The notes: a model not told the origin generated them from the letters alone. Shown: positions 35,908 through 45,355, numbered from the stretch's first letter. The stretch is DNA of 51,592 bases from Lachnospiraceae bacterium (GCA_014804645.1 JAAUZI010000039.1:1-51592); one strand, 5' to 3'. Numbers and translations are program-made.

Positions 35908-36983
35908 AGGCCACCTTCCTTGCCTGCCTTGTCTCTGATCACCGTGTTAAAATAGTCCTTCACCCTGGACAGATCCTCCTGGTTTTCCTTGGAGAGCGCA
36001 CCGACCAGATTCTGTACCAGATTGTCCACATCCATTTCTCCGTCCCCATAATAGTATGCGCCGATCATGGTCTGGTAGTACACGGAAACCGCCTCCGCAG
36101 TGCTCATCACGGCGCTGGGGCTGTCAATGCGGTGGCCCATGTCGGACACCCCCTCCCGCAGCTCATGGTAGGTAGTCGCCAGCAAGTCCGCCACATTCTC
36201 GTCCACCGGCATGTCGATATGGTTCTCCGCCGCCAGATTCTGCACCTCGTTCAGAATTATCTGTTTTTCCAGAGCCACCTCCCGCACCGGCATAACCGTC
36301 TCAAAATTGAAACGGCGCTTGAGGGCGGAACTCATCTCGTTTACGCCCTTGTCCCGTGTGTTGGCCGTGCCGATCACATTAAAGCCGGGACGGGCAAACA
36401 GGATTCCTTCATCCCCCAGTTCAGGCACATTCAGCACCTTGTCGCTGAGCACACTGATTAGGCTGTCCTGCACCTCCGCCGGTGTGCGGGTGATCTCCTC
36501 GAAACGGGTCAAGACTCCCTTTTCCATCCCTATGTACAGCGGCGAGGGCACCAGCGCCTCCCGGCTGGGGCCTTTGGCCAGCAGCAGCGCATAATTCCAG
36601 GAGTATTTAATCATATCCTCTGTGGTGCCCGCCGTCCCCTGTATGGTGTTGGTGCTGACGCCGCTGACAGCTGCGGACAGCAGCTCCGACAGCATGGTTT
36701 TGGCCGTGCCCGGCTCACCCACCAGCATCAGTCCCCGGTTGCCCGCCAGAGTGATAATACACCGCTCCACCAGAGCGTCGTTGCCAAAATATTTTTTCCC
36801 GATAGTGACAGTACCTCCCTCATACTCGATGGGAGTCCTGCTGCCCAGGATAAAGGTTCGCACAGCTCTGGGGGAGAGCTGCCAGTTCTCCGGTTTTTTT
36901 CCTGTGTCTGTGGCTTTCAACGCCTCCAGTTCCTGCCTGTAGCGCACCTCCACGGGAGGCCGCAGCAATTTTTGATCGTTCAT
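35868..36983 (-). CDS. MoxR-type AAA+ ATPase (YehL subfamily)
   Basis: 371 residues. Walker A is GEPGTAKT (89-96). The Walker B position reads LTRFEEITRTPAEVQ, with FEE where MoxR proteins usually have ADE. I recall this as a YehL-branch feature. Sensor 1 is IGTANTRDKG and the arginine finger region is ALKRRFNFE. MoxR ATPases act as chaperone-like rings working with vWA proteins, here the gene two places downstream. It is the first gene of the six-gene operon behind the promoter at 37019-37047. Confidence 0.9.
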   Translation of the reverse strand: MNDQKLLRPPVEVRYRQELEALKATDTGKKPENWQLSPRAVRTFILGSRTPIEYEGGTVTIGKKYFGNDALVERCIITLAGNRGLMLVGEPGTAKTMLSELLSAAVSGVSTNTIQGTAGTTEDMIKYSWNYALLLAKGPSREALVPSPLYIGMEKGVLTRFEEITRTPAEVQDSLISVLSDKVLNVPELGDEGILFARPGFNVIGTANTRDKGVNEMSSALKRRFNFETVMPVREVALEKQIILNEVQNLAAENHIDMPVDENVADLLATTYHELREGVSDMGHRIDSPSAVMSTAEAVSVYYQTMIGAYYYGDGEMDVDNLVQNLVGALSKENQEDLSRVKDYFNTVIRDKAGKEGGLWKRYYDARKWLK

Positions 36984-37018
36984 ATGAATCCCACGCCTTT
37001 CCTGTAAATACTGATTTT

Positions 37019-37047
37019 ATTGTAACTGCTCCACGTTTTTTCGTCAA
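37019..37047 (-). promoter_or_regulatory. Promoter of the MoxR/vWA/DUF4132 operon
   Basis: The minus strand has TTGACG (37047-37042), 17 bases, then TACAAT (37024-37019). The leader is about 30 nt and AGGAAAGG lies ahead of the ATG at 36983. No other comparable promoter was seen until the end of the operon at 22374. Confidence 0.65.
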
Positions 37048-37140
37048 TGGATTGTGTCAAGTTCTGCGGGACATTTTGGATAAATACTGTGCAATTTTAA
37101 CTCTTTTATTATCCTTTTCGACCTTTTTCCAGCGAAAGTG

Positions 37141-37189
37141 TTTCAAATTTCTAAAAAATTGGATATGCTTATAGAAAAATTGGATATGC
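37141..37189 (+). promoter_or_regulatory. Weak promoter and 21-bp-spaced direct repeat before the chemoreceptor gene
   Basis: AAAAATTGGATATGC occurs at 37154-37168 and 37175-37189, a 21-bp period (two helical turns). A possible promoter TTTCAA (37141-37146), 17 bases, TATGCT (37164-37169) overlaps the first copy. The repeats could be regulator half-sites. Confidence 0.4.
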
Positions 37190-37204
37190 AGGGAAGGGGT
37201 AAGA

Positions 37205-39304
37205 ATGCGGAAGAACAGGGAAGGTACAAAAAACAATGCGTCAAAAGAGAAAGAATTTATGATCATGGGAATCCGCAACAAGGTGATACTCTGCTTTCTT
37301 GTACCCATTGCATTCATGATTGTAATAGGCACATTGTCCTATCAGAAGGCGGCCAAGGGAATGAATGACAAATATCAGGATTCCACAATGCAGGCAATGC
37401 ACATGGCTACGGAATATATTGATATGAGCTGCAGATTTATCAGTTCCGAGGCTCTGAAATATGCTTTTAACAGCGATTTGTCCAGATATTTTCTGGGACT
37501 CAGCAGTGACGATCCCTATGAGATGTCCCAGCTGAGAGATTCCTACAAAAAAGACATTACAACGTCCCGGGCGGGCAACAGCTTTATCAGCAATATACAT
37601 ATCATTACAATGGAGGGGATCTATATGATCTCCACCAGCGCCACTACCAATATGGATGGCTTTTACAGCGCTTATGTGGAGTCTGTTCCGTGCAGTGGAA
37701 AGAATGTGGTGAATTGGATAGACAGTCATCCTCTATTAGATGAAAAGCTGGCATTGAACAAAAAAACGGATCAATATATCCTTGCGTACCAGATTCAGTC
37801 CCAGGCTAACAAGGCCTGCATTGTGATCGACGTATCATCCGCTGCAGTTGAGGATTTTATCGACTCCATGGATCTGGGAGAAGGAAGCATCGTTGGGTTT
37901 GTCACTCCAAATGGCCGAGAGCTGGTCAATGAAAGGCTGGCCGACGGGCAGGTCAGCAAGCTGACGGAGGGCGAGAACGTATTTTTCGGACAGGACTTTT
38001 TTGCCGATATCAACACGGAGGAGAGCAGAGAGGGATTCTGTCAGGTCGATTACTCGGGTGAAAAATATCTTTTCCTCTACAGCGTCAGCGAAAAGACCGG
38101 GACCACAATATGCGCGCTTGTCCCGATGTCCATCATTACCGAACAGGCTCAGGAAATCAAAAATATGACATACGGACTGGTAATCCTGGCCTGTGTCATA
38201 GCTTTGATTGTGGGACTTATCATTGTCTCAGGCATTCAGAACAATATGAAGCATATTTCAGGAAAACTGGGGGAAGTCGCCAGAGGTGACCTGACGATAA
38301 AAGTAACGGCTAAAGGCCATGATGAGTTCAGAAATCTGGCCGGGTCCGCCACGAATATGATATCCAACACCAAAAATCTGGTAAATAAGGTAAACCACGC
38401 AACTGACCAGCTGGAAAGTTCGGCCAAAGAAGTGGAGCGTGCATCAAATGTTATTAATGACTATTCGCAGGAAATCACCCAGGCAGTCTCCGGTATTAAC
38501 GAGGGCATGTCAAAGCAATCCGAACATGCCAGAGAGTGCGTGAGCAAGACGGATGTGCTGTCCAATGAGATACAGAATGTCAGTCGGATCGTTGAAAAAG
38601 TAGGAAAACTTGTAAACGAGACGGAGGACATGATCAATCAGGGAATGGAAATCGTACAGTTGCTGGGAGAACGTGCGGAGGCCACCACGCAAATGACGGA
38701 GAAGGTGGGAACGAATATCGATTCCCTGCGCAAAAAATCCGAGACCATCAATTCATTTGTTGGAATGATTACGGAAATATCGGAACAGACGAATCTGCTG
38801 TCGCTGAACGCCTCTATCGAAGCGGCGCGCGCGGGCGCTGCCGGAAAGGGATTTGCCGTAGTGGCGGAGGAAATACGCAAGCTGGCGGACGATTCCGCAA
38901 GAGCGGCGGGAGAAATCAGTGACAATGTAACATACATCAGTGCGCAGACTATGGACAGTGTTGACAGCGCAAATCAGGCGATGGAGATGGTCGCACTGCA
39001 GACCCAGGCTGTAAATAAAGTAACCGTTGTTTTCCGGGAGATGCAGCAACATATGAACGAGCTGGTAGACGGCCTGAGAGAGATTGCGGAGGGAACTAAG
39101 CGGGCGGACAGCGAGCGCAGTGACGCCGTTACAGCGGTCAAAAATATTTCCGGCATTATCGAGGAGACGGCAGGGGGCGCGGAAACTGTCAGGGAGGTGG
39201 CGGATAAGCTGCTTGAGAATGTGGAAAATTTGAGTAAAACCGCAGATATGCTGGGAGAAAACATGGACAGCCTAAAGGCGGAAATATCAGTATTCAAGGT
39301 ATAG
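37205..39304 (+). CDS. Methyl-accepting chemotaxis protein
   Basis: 699 residues. There is a membrane segment at about 25-46, a large extracellular sensor of about 270 residues (dCache-like), a second segment at about 322-344, a HAMP domain to about 397 and a long coiled-coil signalling domain. The conserved tip reads [19 protein letters not shown] followed by [16 protein letters not shown]. It senses an extracellular ligand and signals to CheA/CheW, which are not in the window. AAGGGG precedes the ATG at 37205. An orphan receptor gene at a distance from che genes is common in motile Lachnospiraceae. Confidence 0.94.
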   Translation: MRKNREGTKNNASKEKEFMIMGIRNKVILCFLVPIAFMIVIGTLSYQKAAKGMNDKYQDSTMQAMHMATEYIDMSCRFISSEALKYAFNSDLSRYFLGLSSDDPYEMSQLRDSYKKDITTSRAGNSFISNIHIITMEGIYMISTSATTNMDGFYSAYVESVPCSGKNVVNWIDSHPLLDEKLALNKKTDQYILAYQIQSQANKACIVIDVSSAAVEDFIDSMDLGEGSIVGFVTPNGRELVNERLADGQVSKLTEGENVFFGQDFFADINTEESREGFCQVDYSGEKYLFLYSVSEKTGTTICALVPMSIITEQAQEIKNMTYGLVILACVIALIVGLIIVSGIQNNMKHISGKLGEVARGDLTIKVTAKGHDEFRNLAGSATNMISNTKNLVNKVNHATDQLESSAKEVERASNVINDYSQEITQAVSGINEGMSKQSEHARECVSKTDVLSNEIQNVSRIVEKVGKLVNETEDMINQGMEIVQLLGERAEATTQMTEKVGTNIDSLRKKSETINSFVGMITEISEQTNLLSLNASIEAARAGAAGKGFAVVAEEIRKLADDSARAAGEISDNVTYISAQTMDSVDSANQAMEMVALQTQAVNKVTVVFREMQQHMNELVDGLREIAEGTKRADSERSDAVTAVKNISGIIEETAGGAETVREVADKLLENVENLSKTADMLGENMDSLKAEISVFKV

Positions 39305-39387
39305 GCACAGAGAAAATCACATTTTCATCCTGTCTTTGCACATTACACAGCCAGATGCACAACAAACTATTGGCATGGAATTGAACA

Positions 39388-39434
39388 AAAAAGAGAAGAA
39401 AATCCATAATCTATATGAATTTTCTTCTCTTTTT
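39388..39434. terminator. Bidirectional terminator between chemoreceptor and BlaR1-like genes
   Basis: A 16-bp perfect stem (39388-39403 with 39419-39434, AAAAAGAGAAGAAAAT and its complement) encloses a 15-nt loop. A-run and T-run ends serve as U-tracts in either direction, between two convergent genes. Confidence 0.85.
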
Positions 39435-39473
39435 GCAACTTTTAATCTATAAATATAGCGGGTTTCCTCCGAT

Positions 39474-42128
39474 CTACATAATCCTTTCAAACACCGTACC
39501 GTCCGGCAGAGGATCACCCTCCTCAAGAGTAGACAGATCCTCTCTGAATTTCACAATATCCCAGCCCGGCTCCCTCTGGAAATACCACACCTTGTCGGAA
39601 TCCCTGAATTTTAGCACCAGCATGTCATCTTCCCAGTAAAACCAATTGTCATCATTATCAATAATCGCCAGAGAGCTAGCCATATCATATAACCAAAACT
39701 TTTTGCGCCGGTCGAGGGTCAGAGTGTAATGTCTTCCATCCACTGTAGCGACATATGTGCCATACTGGGCTGCTTCCTCCAACGTCAGGCTTATAGGCAG
39801 TTCATAGCGTCCCACTATACGCCAGCTGCCGTCCTCCTGCTCCTCCATAGTGTAAAGTATTCTCGCCCAGGGGATCGTGTCTCCGGGCAGCATCGACCAA
39901 CTGCACTGACAATCTAGATGGATATATGCTATCTGTCTTCCGTCAATCTCCTCAAACCAGACAGCATACTGCCGCTCCGCATCCGTGTATTGATACAGAC
40001 CCACACCTCCTGCCATGCCATAGAGTACACCGTCCTCCTCCACAAAAGGAAGTACCCCCTCTCCCTTATTATTTAAAGTGGGCTTTTCACCGGATAGCAG
40101 AGCCTCTGTGATATCAGAGGGAAAATATCGGTTCATATAGTCCCGCAGCTCCTGCATGGTACTAATGCCCGGCATGTCCACCACACCGTAGCATTTATTG
40201 TCGATATCCTTGTATTCCTTGGTGGCAGAATATCTGCTCATGGTAACCTCCCCCATACTTGTAAACCAGCTGAAAATCCGTTCAGCCTCCTCAAAATCCT
40301 GTCGCCACCTGGGGATATCTCCGGTGGGATATCCCTCCAGCTCTTCATAGGGGAATTTTCTGACTGCAAAACTGGCCCAGCAGGTTCTCAGCTCTTCCAG
40401 ACAGGTCACATATTCTCCCGGAGACTGCGGATCATATTCCACATAGGTAGGCTCCACATAAAAATATGCCCCCGTGCCCGCCTGGTTAGCCTGTATCAGA
40501 CTGCCCAAACCCATGACAGGCACTATCGCCAGGCTTACATTGCCCTGTTTGGCCTGTACCAGACTGTCTCCCTCTCCGCCAATCCAGTCATACCCCTGCG
40601 AAAGCAGATATTCCATGCCCCGGATATCCCATGTGCCACTCCTGTAGGCAATATCCTCCAGCTCCGGCCCCATATCGGGATACCCCATCCAAAAACAGTA
40701 ACACAGACAGCCGCTTTCCGCCAACTCGTTCCAACCGTACTGCGGCTCTCCCTCCAGCAGCTGCGATACGGAATCCACATGGAACAGCGCCAGATGGCGC
40801 AGATAACTCTCCCCGTCCTCGTTCTGCCCCAGCACCACGCCGTAGGCCACCTTGCCCACAAGACTTTCCGGCACTTCCATAGTAAAATAAGGGTCCTCTA
40901 TGGTGGTATCCCTTATGACCCTGTAATAGGCATTGTCCGCCCGCACGTGATCTGCAGCAGGGTCTGTGGCATCCTGCTGCGACTCACCGCCGCCACTGTG
41001 CTGGGGCTGTTCTCCACTGCTCTCCTCAGGCTCCTCCGAAATCGTATTTTCCTCCGGTGCAGCGTCGCCACTCTCCTGATTACTTTCCGGTGCTCTGCTC
41101 GAATCTTCCTCCTGCCGCCCCCCCGTGCATGCCACACAGAATATCCCCACCATCAAAACCGCCAATACCGCGCCCGTCAGCGCCAGCGTTCTGGGTCTGT
41201 GAGTAATCCTCCGCACCCGCTCTCTGAGGCTCCTGCCGTCCGCCGTCATGGCTGTGGCGCAGCAGAGAAAATCCGCCTTGCGGCTCTGCTGCACCGTCAC
41301 ATCCACCAGCACCCGACCATAGGCGCTGCGGCTCTCCTCCCCCAGTCGTTCAATCGTTCTCTCATCGCAGGCAAGCTCACTGTCCTGGCGGCTCACATAG
41401 GCCGCCAGCCACACTAGAGGGTGATACCAATGTACTATGAGACACAGACTGCGCAGCAGAGACCAGATGTGATCTCCCATCCGATAATGGCTCTCCTCAT
41501 GGGCAAGTACATAGGGCAGCTGTTCCTTAGCAATGCCCCCGGGCAGATAGATGGCCGGACGCGTCAGTCCAAACAGACACGGCCCAGTCAAATCCTCCAC
41601 CACATACACAGGCACTGCTGTCTTTTCCTCCATGGCCTGCAACCGCCGCGCCCGGCGAAGTCTGCGCCAAAAGCTGAGATTGACTCCAAACAACACGATT
41701 CCTGTTCCTGCCATGCCCGCTGCCCAGATTCGCAGCAGCAGTTTCTGCCAAGAAAAATCTCTCTTCTCTCCGCCTTTCTCCGGCAGCGTTTCGTGGTTTT
41801 GAATCAGCCGCAATCCCTCTGTATCATGGGGCGCATTGATTATGTCCGGTCTCTGTATAAGCTCCGGCTCCGGCGCGCCGATGAGATTCATGTTCCCGCT
41901 GTTTCCCGGGAGGGACACACCCGTGGAACTCTGCGCCTCCTGCTGCGAGGAGAACAAATTCAGAATGCTGACATGTGTATCAATAAAATTAAAGGGAATC
42001 AGCAGACGAACCAACACCAACAGCCAAAGACTGTATTGCAGTTTTGCGCTGATTTTCCCCTTAAATATCTGACGGGTCAGCAAGATCAAGACCACTGCAG
42101 CGCTTGACGTAACCACCCATGCCAACAT
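39474..42128 (-). CDS. M56 family BlaR1/MecR1-like sensor peptidase with large extracellular domain
   Basis: 884 residues. The N-terminal membrane part holds the M56 zinc site HEESH (210-214) with the downstream ligand in SELACDERTIE (E251) and the LYLPGGI-type lead-in AIYLPGGIAKEQLPYVLAH. A membrane helix at about 314-334 is followed by a Ser/Glu/Gly-rich linker and an extracellular region of about 490 residues. That region lacks the S-x-x-K penicillin-binding site of true BlaR1. On sensing a signal, the peptidase should trigger loss of the BlaI-like repressor encoded just upstream. The ligand is unknown; a beta-lactam is unlikely from the missing motif. Confidence 0.85.
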   Translation of the reverse strand: MLAWVVTSSAAVVLILLTRQIFKGKISAKLQYSLWLLVLVRLLIPFNFIDTHVSILNLFSSQQEAQSSTGVSLPGNSGNMNLIGAPEPELIQRPDIINAPHDTEGLRLIQNHETLPEKGGEKRDFSWQKLLLRIWAAGMAGTGIVLFGVNLSFWRRLRRARRLQAMEEKTAVPVYVVEDLTGPCLFGLTRPAIYLPGGIAKEQLPYVLAHEESHYRMGDHIWSLLRSLCLIVHWYHPLVWLAAYVSRQDSELACDERTIERLGEESRSAYGRVLVDVTVQQSRKADFLCCATAMTADGRSLRERVRRITHRPRTLALTGAVLAVLMVGIFCVACTGGRQEEDSSRAPESNQESGDAAPEENTISEEPEESSGEQPQHSGGGESQQDATDPAADHVRADNAYYRVIRDTTIEDPYFTMEVPESLVGKVAYGVVLGQNEDGESYLRHLALFHVDSVSQLLEGEPQYGWNELAESGCLCYCFWMGYPDMGPELEDIAYRSGTWDIRGMEYLLSQGYDWIGGEGDSLVQAKQGNVSLAIVPVMGLGSLIQANQAGTGAYFYVEPTYVEYDPQSPGEYVTCLEELRTCWASFAVRKFPYEELEGYPTGDIPRWRQDFEEAERIFSWFTSMGEVTMSRYSATKEYKDIDNKCYGVVDMPGISTMQELRDYMNRYFPSDITEALLSGEKPTLNNKGEGVLPFVEEDGVLYGMAGGVGLYQYTDAERQYAVWFEEIDGRQIAYIHLDCQCSWSMLPGDTIPWARILYTMEEQEDGSWRIVGRYELPISLTLEEAAQYGTYVATVDGRHYTLTLDRRKKFWLYDMASSLAIIDNDDNWFYWEDDMLVLKFRDSDKVWYFQREPGWDIVKFREDLSTLEEGDPLPDGTVFERIM

Positions 42129-42130
42129 AA

Positions 42131-42553
42131 TTATACCCCCCTCTCCGCCTCTTCCAGTATATCATACAGCTCCCGGATTTCTTCCTTTGATAGATTCTGC
42201 TTTTTGGTCAGTGTGCTCATCAGCATCCCCACACTCCCCTTATATACCCGGCTGAGAAAATCCTCCGTCTCCCGCAGCAGCGCTTCCTGGCGCTTTACCA
42301 GCGGACGATAGCACCTGACCTCCCCGCTCACATCACAGCTAATCAGCCCTTTCTCCGTCATCCGCCGCAGCATGGTCAGGGTCGTGCTTTTGCTCCAGCC
42401 CATGTCCGCCTTCAGATAGTCCACCACCTCCCGGCCCGTCCGGGGCGCCTGCTCCCACAGGCATTCCATCAGATGCCATTCGGCGGGAGTCAGATCTGCT
42501 CCCTGCTGCCTCTCAGATGTCTCTGCTTTTATTTTCCCGTTTCCTACTGCCAT
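42131..42553 (-). CDS. BlaI/MecI family repressor
   Basis: 140 residues from the ATG at 42553, with GGGAGG eleven bases ahead. A longer frame to 42664 is excluded because that codon lies inside the -10 box. The winged helix is typical: LTPAEWHLMECLWEQAPRTG, STTLTMLRRMTEKGLISCDV. The C-terminal dimerisation helices end in EIRELYDILEEAE. It binds tandem operators at 42642-42658 and 42675-42691 over its own promoter. It overlaps no gene but is two bases from the sensor-peptidase gene, so the two are co-transcribed. Confidence 0.92.
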   Translation of the reverse strand: MAVGNGKIKAETSERQQGADLTPAEWHLMECLWEQAPRTGREVVDYLKADMGWSKSTTLTMLRRMTEKGLISCDVSGEVRCYRPLVKRQEALLRETEDFLSRVYKGSVGMLMSTLTKKQNLSKEEIRELYDILEEAERGV

Positions 42554-42641
42554 CTCTCTTATGCCTCCCATGCTGCGCCGATGTACTCCCATCAATCCGC
42601 AGCTGTGTAAATCTATGCAGGGATATGTATCGCCGCATATT

Positions 42642-42658
42642 GGTTTACGTTGTAAACC
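42642..42658. promoter_or_regulatory. BlaI-type operator, downstream copy
   Basis: GGTTTACGTTGTAAACC is a 17-bp near-perfect palindrome centred at 42650, over the transcription start. The GTTTAC/GTAAAC arms carry the TAC/GTA cores typical of BlaI/MecI sites. Its centre is 33 bp from the partner site, three helical turns, so the repressors would bind one face. Confidence 0.8.
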
Positions 42659-42659
42659 C

Positions 42660-42689
42660 AGCATAACATGAGTCGGTTTACGTTGTCAA
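42660..42689 (-). promoter_or_regulatory. Promoter of the first blaI/blaR1-like operon
   Basis: The minus strand has a perfect TTGACA (42689-42684), 18 bases, then TATGCT (42665-42660) with an extended TG one base upstream. Operators cover the -35 box and the start site. The leader before the ATG at 42553 is about 100 nt. Confidence 0.8.
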
Positions 42690-42691
42690 CC
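42675..42691. promoter_or_regulatory. BlaI-type operator, upstream copy
   Basis: GGTTTACGTTGTCAACC differs from the other operator by one base and fully covers the -35 box of the promoter. Confidence 0.8.
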
Positions 42692-42820
42692 GCTTTATGT
42701 TTTTTTCATACATAAATAAAGAAACTGTCGCCATTTGGAACAGATTCCGCCAGAGCGCAGGAACGAAAGACATTGATTTGTTTATGCAAAACGTTAACGG
42801 CTATTAATGATTAACAGTAA

Positions 42821-42849
42821 TTAACCGATATGTATTTTGTCAATATAAA
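42821..42849 (+). promoter_or_regulatory. Weak candidate promoter of the second blaI/blaR1-like pair
   Basis: TTAACC (42821-42826), 17 bases, TATAAA (42844-42849). ATTAACAGTAAT at 42809-42820 just ahead is a partial palindrome that could be an operator, but it is unlike the GTTTAC sites of the other cassette. Confidence 0.35.
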
Positions 42850-42868
42850 ACGAAAGGACGGCAGAGGT

Positions 42869-43282
42869 ATGGCAAAGGAAGAGATTACGCCAAGTGAGTG
42901 GCAGATTATGGAAGTCCTCTGGGCGAGCGGTACGTCGCTGACATCCTCCGAGGTTTACCAAAGGATGCAGGGGAATGTGGATATGTCGCAGAGGATGGTA
43001 AGGGTTCTGATGAATCGCCTGAACCAGAAGGATATCCTTGGATACACCATAGATGAGCATGATTCGAGGGTTTACCACTATTATGTGCTCAAACAGAAAG
43101 AGGAATGCGTGAAAGAAAAAAGCAGGAAGTTTGTGGACAGTTATTTTTCCGGCAATGGGACAAATGCAATGGCGGCGCTGCTGCAGAGTTTTGCGCTGAC
43201 GGACGAACAGATAAAGGAATTGGAGGATATCCTGGAGAAAAGCAAGGAACGGAATGCGGAATCTCCGGATAAAGAGAGGTGA
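42869..43282 (+). CDS. BlaI/MecI family repressor, second copy
   Basis: 137 residues from the ATG at 42869 (MAKEEITPSEWQIMEVLWAS), with AAAGGA ten bases ahead. An ATG at 42830 lies inside the probable promoter. The winged-helix signature is complete: SQRMVRVLMNRLNQKDILGY, then a C-terminal dimer region ending IKELEDILEKSKE. It is only distantly alike to the other repressor and probably recognises other operators. The next gene, an M56 peptidase, starts at its end, which is the standard blaI-blaR1 layout. Confidence 0.9.
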   Translation: MAKEEITPSEWQIMEVLWASGTSLTSSEVYQRMQGNVDMSQRMVRVLMNRLNQKDILGYTIDEHDSRVYHYYVLKQKEECVKEKSRKFVDSYFSGNGTNAMAALLQSFALTDEQIKELEDILEKSKERNAESPDKER

Positions 43283-43287
43283 TGGCC

Positions 43288-44532
43288 ATGCCTAACTGGA
43301 AACAATTTGCTGGCTTGATAAATTTTTGTACAGCTTATTACACTACCCAGCTTGTGCGGTGTGTGGCATTTTCCTTCGTACTGATCGGGCTTGTGATGTT
43401 GCTCCGGAAGATATTTTTTTCGGAACGGACTTTTTTAAGGGGAATGTCGTGGGCATTGTTCCTAGTCATCCCGTTTTTGGGAAGATTGAAGATGTTTTAT
43501 GAAAATGAAACTGTGCTAAAGGCAACATGGCGTATTACCGCAGGTACCATGACCTGGCTGTGGGCTGACCGCATATATATGGCGGGTATCCTGGCGACTG
43601 CCATATGCATATTTGGAAAACGGCTGCGTCTCCAAAGAACTGTTGCCGGAATGGAAAAAGCTATGTTTGAAAACGTCCGCATCTATGTTACGGACATGAA
43701 TATCACGCCATTTACTGTCGGGCTGCTGAAACCGAAAATCGTTCTGCCTAAAGTGATGATGGACAGTTACAGCAAGGGTGAGCTAAAGACCATTATACAG
43801 CATGAGCAGACACATATCCGGTTAGGACATTTATGGTTTGGCTTTGCATGGGATATACTGCGGTGCCTTCTGTGGATCGATCCGTTCCTGACAGTTTTTC
43901 AAAAGCATTTCCAGGCAGATATGGAAGACATCTGCGACAGGGTGTGTATACAAAACAGCGGAAAGACGTCATATGAATACGGTCTGGTATTACTCAAAAG
44001 TTTAAGGCTCCTGCGTTTCGGACAGGAGGACGTATCGCCTGCCGCTACTTATGCGGGGGAAAAGGGGTTTGCAGATATGAAAAGGCGGATGGAAAAAATC
44101 GCAAATTTTTGTCCATACCGAAAAAGGCTGTGCAGGGGCATGGCGGCCGGGGCCTTTCTGGCAATCGCAGTTGCATTGCTGGCTGTACATATGCATTCCT
44201 ATGCTCGCTGTAATGAAAGCAGAGACATTCTGGTCGGTAAATGTGATGGGGTAAATGAAGTTGTTTCATACGACACTGAAGAGTTAAGCCGGATGATTTC
44301 ATATGATGACGAATATGTCTATGTTCAAAGAAAGGCCTTTGAGAAGTTCCTAATTGAAAAAAATGCAGAAGGAGATATATGTATTGCTTTTGGCGGTTTT
44401 TATAAGCTCCCCGGTTTGGGCGGCATGGCGGAACACTGTTTTTATGAGAGAAATTCGGAGGATGCGATAGTGAAAATTCCTTATGAAAGCATAAAGGATA
44501 ACTGGTATTACGAATTGCTTAAGCTGCTATAA
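43288..44532 (+). CDS. M56 family BlaR1-like sensor peptidase, short form
   Basis: 414 residues from the ATG at 43288, the start best spaced from AGAGAGG. Earlier GTG and ATG codons at 43279 and 43282 overlap the repressor stop. It has four membrane helices, with the zinc motif HEQTH (172-176) preceded by KIVLPKVMMDSYSKGELKTI. The DMEDICDRVCIQ segment supplies the third ligand. The extracellular tail after the helix near 300 is only about 100 residues and has no penicillin-binding motifs, so what it senses must differ from the long-form protein at 39474. Confidence 0.86.
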   Translation: MPNWKQFAGLINFCTAYYTTQLVRCVAFSFVLIGLVMLLRKIFFSERTFLRGMSWALFLVIPFLGRLKMFYENETVLKATWRITAGTMTWLWADRIYMAGILATAICIFGKRLRLQRTVAGMEKAMFENVRIYVTDMNITPFTVGLLKPKIVLPKVMMDSYSKGELKTIIQHEQTHIRLGHLWFGFAWDILRCLLWIDPFLTVFQKHFQADMEDICDRVCIQNSGKTSYEYGLVLLKSLRLLRFGQEDVSPAATYAGEKGFADMKRRMEKIANFCPYRKRLCRGMAAGAFLAIAVALLAVHMHSYARCNESRDILVGKCDGVNEVVSYDTEELSRMISYDDEYVYVQRKAFEKFLIEKNAEGDICIAFGGFYKLPGLGGMAEHCFYERNSEDAIVKIPYESIKDNWYYELLKLL

Positions 44533-44590
44533 GTTAAGTGTGTAGATGAAATGGATTTCAAATAAGTTTTTTATCAAGGAGGACAAAACT

Positions 44591-45355
44591 ATGGCAATGG
44601 AGATTACAAACAGTTACGGCAGCTATGCAACACAGAGTATGGCGGGAAACACTGCGGCAAGCAGTACAAAAAGAAAGGAAACAGAAAACACATCAGAAAC
44701 AACAGGAAACAGCAAATCAAAAAGTACGATGGATTATGCGAATGAACTGGCGAAACTTGTTCCAAGCGTGGATTTTAGGGTTGGAAACGGTTGCTCATCG
44801 GCGAAAAATGGTATGACTCTGACTATCAATCCTAAACTTCTGGAAAAAATGCAGAATGATCCGGAGCAGAAAAAGGAAACGAAGGAACTGATCCGGGGCG
44901 TTGAATCGGCAATGAATATGATCGACAGTATCAATAAAGCCAGCGGCTGGACTGTCGTATATAAGCATAGTTACATAGATGAAAATGGAAAATACCATTC
45001 AGTTGGATATTATAGAAATGACTTTATGTTAAACATGAGCGACAAACTCCGAGAAGAAAGGCGGAAAAATTCTGAAAAGCTAATTGAAAGGACAAAAGAA
45101 AAGGCAGCAGAAAAGAAAGAAAAATTAGAGGAAACATTGGAAGAAAAGAAAGCGTCAAAGACAGAGGATGAATCAGCCTATAGCAAGGCTGAACAGCTTA
45201 TTAATGAAAAAATGGCTGTTTCCAAAGACGGAACGATATATCTGAATGACACAGATATCCGGACAATTATTGAGGCCGCCCAGGAAAATAAGGCAGACAA
45301 AGCTACTGTAAAAGAACAGACACAGGTTGGTGCAAATTTGGATTTGAAGGTATAG
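44591..45355 (+). CDS. DUF6033 family protein
   Basis: 254 residues from the ATG at 44591, with AAGGAGGA upstream. The start MAMEITNSYGSYATQSMAGN, the TNPKLLEKMQNDPEQ-like block ITINPKLLEKMQNDPEQ with its variant, and SGWTVVYKHSYIDENGKYHS match the DUF6033 family of Lachnospiraceae as I recall it. Residues about 165-210 form a highly charged Lys/Glu coiled coil. There is no signal peptide. Function is unknown. It follows the second blaR1-like gene in the same direction by 58 nt, so co-transcription is possible. The gene is AT-rich compared with its right-hand neighbours. Confidence 0.75.
   Translation: MAMEITNSYGSYATQSMAGNTAASSTKRKETENTSETTGNSKSKSTMDYANELAKLVPSVDFRVGNGCSSAKNGMTLTINPKLLEKMQNDPEQKKETKELIRGVESAMNMIDSINKASGWTVVYKHSYIDENGKYHSVGYYRNDFMLNMSDKLREERRKNSEKLIERTKEKAAEKKEKLEETLEEKKASKTEDESAYSKAEQLINEKMAVSKDGTIYLNDTDIRTIIEAAQENKADKATVKEQTQVGANLDLKV

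Noticed and set aside
42554..42664. 37-residue N-terminal extension of the first BlaI-like repressor
   Set aside because: The upstream ATG lies in the -10 box and an operator overlaps the region, while a ribosome site precedes the ATG at 42553.
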